Assembly (NCBI GenBank): GCA_030428865.1
Contig: JAUIEK010000004.1
Coordinates: forward strand, 186,001-250,000
DNA length: 64,000 nucleotides
DNA from: Bacteroidia bacterium
GTDB taxonomy: Bacteria; Bacteroidota; Bacteroidia; Flavobacteriales; Flavobacteriaceae
Direction of reading: 5' to 3'
The notes below the pieces were generated by a model. The model was not told the DNA's origin. It made no database searches and saw only the letters and a list, made by a program, of their open reading frames with translations. Shown piece by piece: positions 63,255-64,000 of this stretch. Each line of letters starts with the position of its first letter. Within the stretch, counting starts at the first letter, position 1. Position numbers and translations under genes: made by a program.

Positions 63255-63842
63255 TTGAAAGATTACGAAAACATACTGAATAACATTAAACGATACGTTT
63301 TTCTTGATGAAGAAGACGAAAAACAATTCAGTTCAATTGTGCGAACTACAAATGTTAAACGCAGACAATTTATTGTGCAACCAAATTTTGTTTGTTCACA
63401 CCAAACTTATGTGTTGAAAGGAGCTTTTCGTAGTTATTTTGTGAATGATGATGGACTCGATCATACCATTCAATTTGCCATTGAGGATTGGTTCATTAGT
63501 GACTTTAACAGCTATATATATCAAACGCCTGCGTCTCTATTCGTAGAAGCGCTAGAAGATTCTATCGTTCAACAAATAGCTTTTAATGATGTCGAAAATC
63601 TATGCCTTGAAAATCCAAAGTTTGAACGGTTCTTTAGATTGGTCGCTCAAAAATCTTTTGCATACTCTCAACGAAGGGTTCTATCCAATTTAGGAAAATC
63701 AGCCGAAGAACGTTACATTGAATTTCAGAACCTTTATCCATCTATTGTACAACGTGTACCTCAATATGCTTTAGCTTCTTATCTTGGTATGTCAGCTGAA
63801 TTTTTAAGTAAAATAAGGAAACGCTTAGCTACAAAATCTTGA
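63255..63842 (+). CDS. Crp/Fnr-family transcriptional regulator
   Basis: A 195-aa regulator beginning at a TTG that lies 26 nt after the GTTGG core of element 2. The cyclic-nucleotide-binding-like domain (about 10-130) has TYVLKGAFRSYFVNDDGLDH and FAIEDWFISDFNSYIYQTPA, typical of flavobacterial Crp-like proteins that lack the cAMP-phosphate arginine pattern. The HTH is at the end (VPQYALASYLGMSAEFLSKI). A 16-bp palindrome overlaps its stop codon, and a partial plus-strand gene follows. Confidence 0.85.
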   Translation: MKDYENILNNIKRYVFLDEEDEKQFSSIVRTTNVKRRQFIVQPNFVCSHQTYVLKGAFRSYFVNDDGLDHTIQFAIEDWFISDFNSYIYQTPASLFVEALEDSIVQQIAFNDVENLCLENPKFERFFRLVAQKSFAYSQRRVLSNLGKSAEERYIEFQNLYPSIVQRVPQYALASYLGMSAEFLSKIRKRLATKS

Positions 63843-63853
63843 ACTAGTTCAAG
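63838..63853. promoter_or_regulatory. 16-bp palindrome at the end of the Crp/Fnr gene
   Basis: CTTGAACTAGTTCAAG is a perfect palindrome that includes the TGA stop of the regulator gene. It lies about 50 bp upstream of the -33 element of the next gene. It could be an operator of the Crp/Fnr protein or a weak terminator; no T-run follows. Confidence 0.4.
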
Positions 63854-63901
63854 TAAATTTCCTAAATCAGTTCATTTTCTATCGGTCGGTAGTGTCTCAC
63901 C

Positions 63902-63930
63902 TTTGTAATGTCAATAACGACATAATTTTA
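63902..63930 (+). promoter_or_regulatory. Promoter of the truncated last gene
   Basis: TTTG at 63902-63905, 17 bp, TAATTTTA at 63923-63930 (7 of 8 to TAnnTTTG), 11 bp before the ATG at 63942. Confidence 0.45.
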
Positions 63931-63941
63931 AAACAAAGAAA

Positions 63942-64000
63942 ATGAGCACACAAGCACAAATACCTTCTTACGCAGAAGGTCTAACAGAATTACAAAACAA
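63942..64000 (+). CDS. Start of an unidentified gene, cut by the window end
   Basis: ATG followed by 18 sense codons (MSTQAQIPSYAEGLTELQN) to the window end. No signal peptide is seen. The fragment is too short to assign. It has its own promoter-like element and may be controlled by the preceding Crp/Fnr regulator. Confidence 0.5.
   Translation, partial: MSTQAQIPSYAEGLTELQN

Overview
The window looks like a chromosomal segment of a marine-type member of the Flavobacteriaceae (Bacteroidota). The DNA is AT-rich. Promoter-like sites fit the Bacteroidota pattern TTTG/TTG - 17 to 21 bp - TAnnTTTG rather than the sigma-70 pattern, and Shine-Dalgarno sequences are mostly absent. Family-typical genes include GSCFA, DUF6089, DUF4254, paired OmpH/Skp genes before bamA, a long-form aromatic amino acid hydroxylase, SIMPL and LemA/TPM genes. 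The species cannot be fixed from sequence reading alone; all homology calls are from memory of families, not from searches.

Layout. 1-4.4 kb: ankyrin-repeat tail, aromatic amino acid hydroxylase, rhodanese, small membrane protein, DUF6891, GSCFA. 4.4-11.3 kb: alaS divergent from an M23 peptidase-MerR-LemA-TPM-TPM-lipoprotein operon. 11.2-24.3 kb: a phosphatase fused to an outer-membrane barrel, SelO, MsrA/MsrB, an HD-PycTM fusion, a GAF protein, Der, SIMPL protein and Era. 24.4-26.8 kb: initiator tRNA followed by a small accessory island (phage-type repressor with clustered operator-like sites, and a compact overlapping lipoprotein/membrane/coiled-coil operon). 26.8-37.3 kb: core envelope and cofactor block on the minus strand (murI, two ompH, bamA, uppS, DUF6089, nadK, CBS protein), then pdxJ, hydrolase and Sua5/TsaC on the plus strand. 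37.3-44.4 kb: accessory stretch of unrecognised lipoproteins, membrane proteins and a probably frameshifted methyltransferase. 44.4-61.3 kb: alr/tdk, DUF4254, antiporter, PLP transsulfuration enzyme, ComF, glycyl-tRNA synthetase, a very large outer-membrane barrel, MGMT, TatD, retropepsin-like protease, YqeY and tRNA-Arg. 61.4-64 kb: accessory end of the window.

The most interesting part is the last 2 kb. Two ~130-bp elements at about 62.1 and 63.1 kb flank a single gene and behave like integron attC-type cassette ends. Their terminal arms pair, the sequence diverges exactly at a GTTGG core, the gene between them starts with GTTGGCAACA and ends with its exact complement TGTTGCCAAC, and both downstream genes start (GTG, TTG) exactly 26 nt after the core. 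The central hairpin of the second element is the exact reverse complement of that of the first. No integrase is in the window. A second candidate is the HD-domain/Pycsar-effector (PycTM) fusion at 17.6 kb, which has no cyclase beside it. Other points: a perfect 11+2+11 bp operator between two divergent small genes at 61.77 kb, a likely 1-nt frameshift that cuts the tail off a methyltransferase at 43.7 kb, and three small genes (58, 58 and about 69 aa) near tRNA-fMet.
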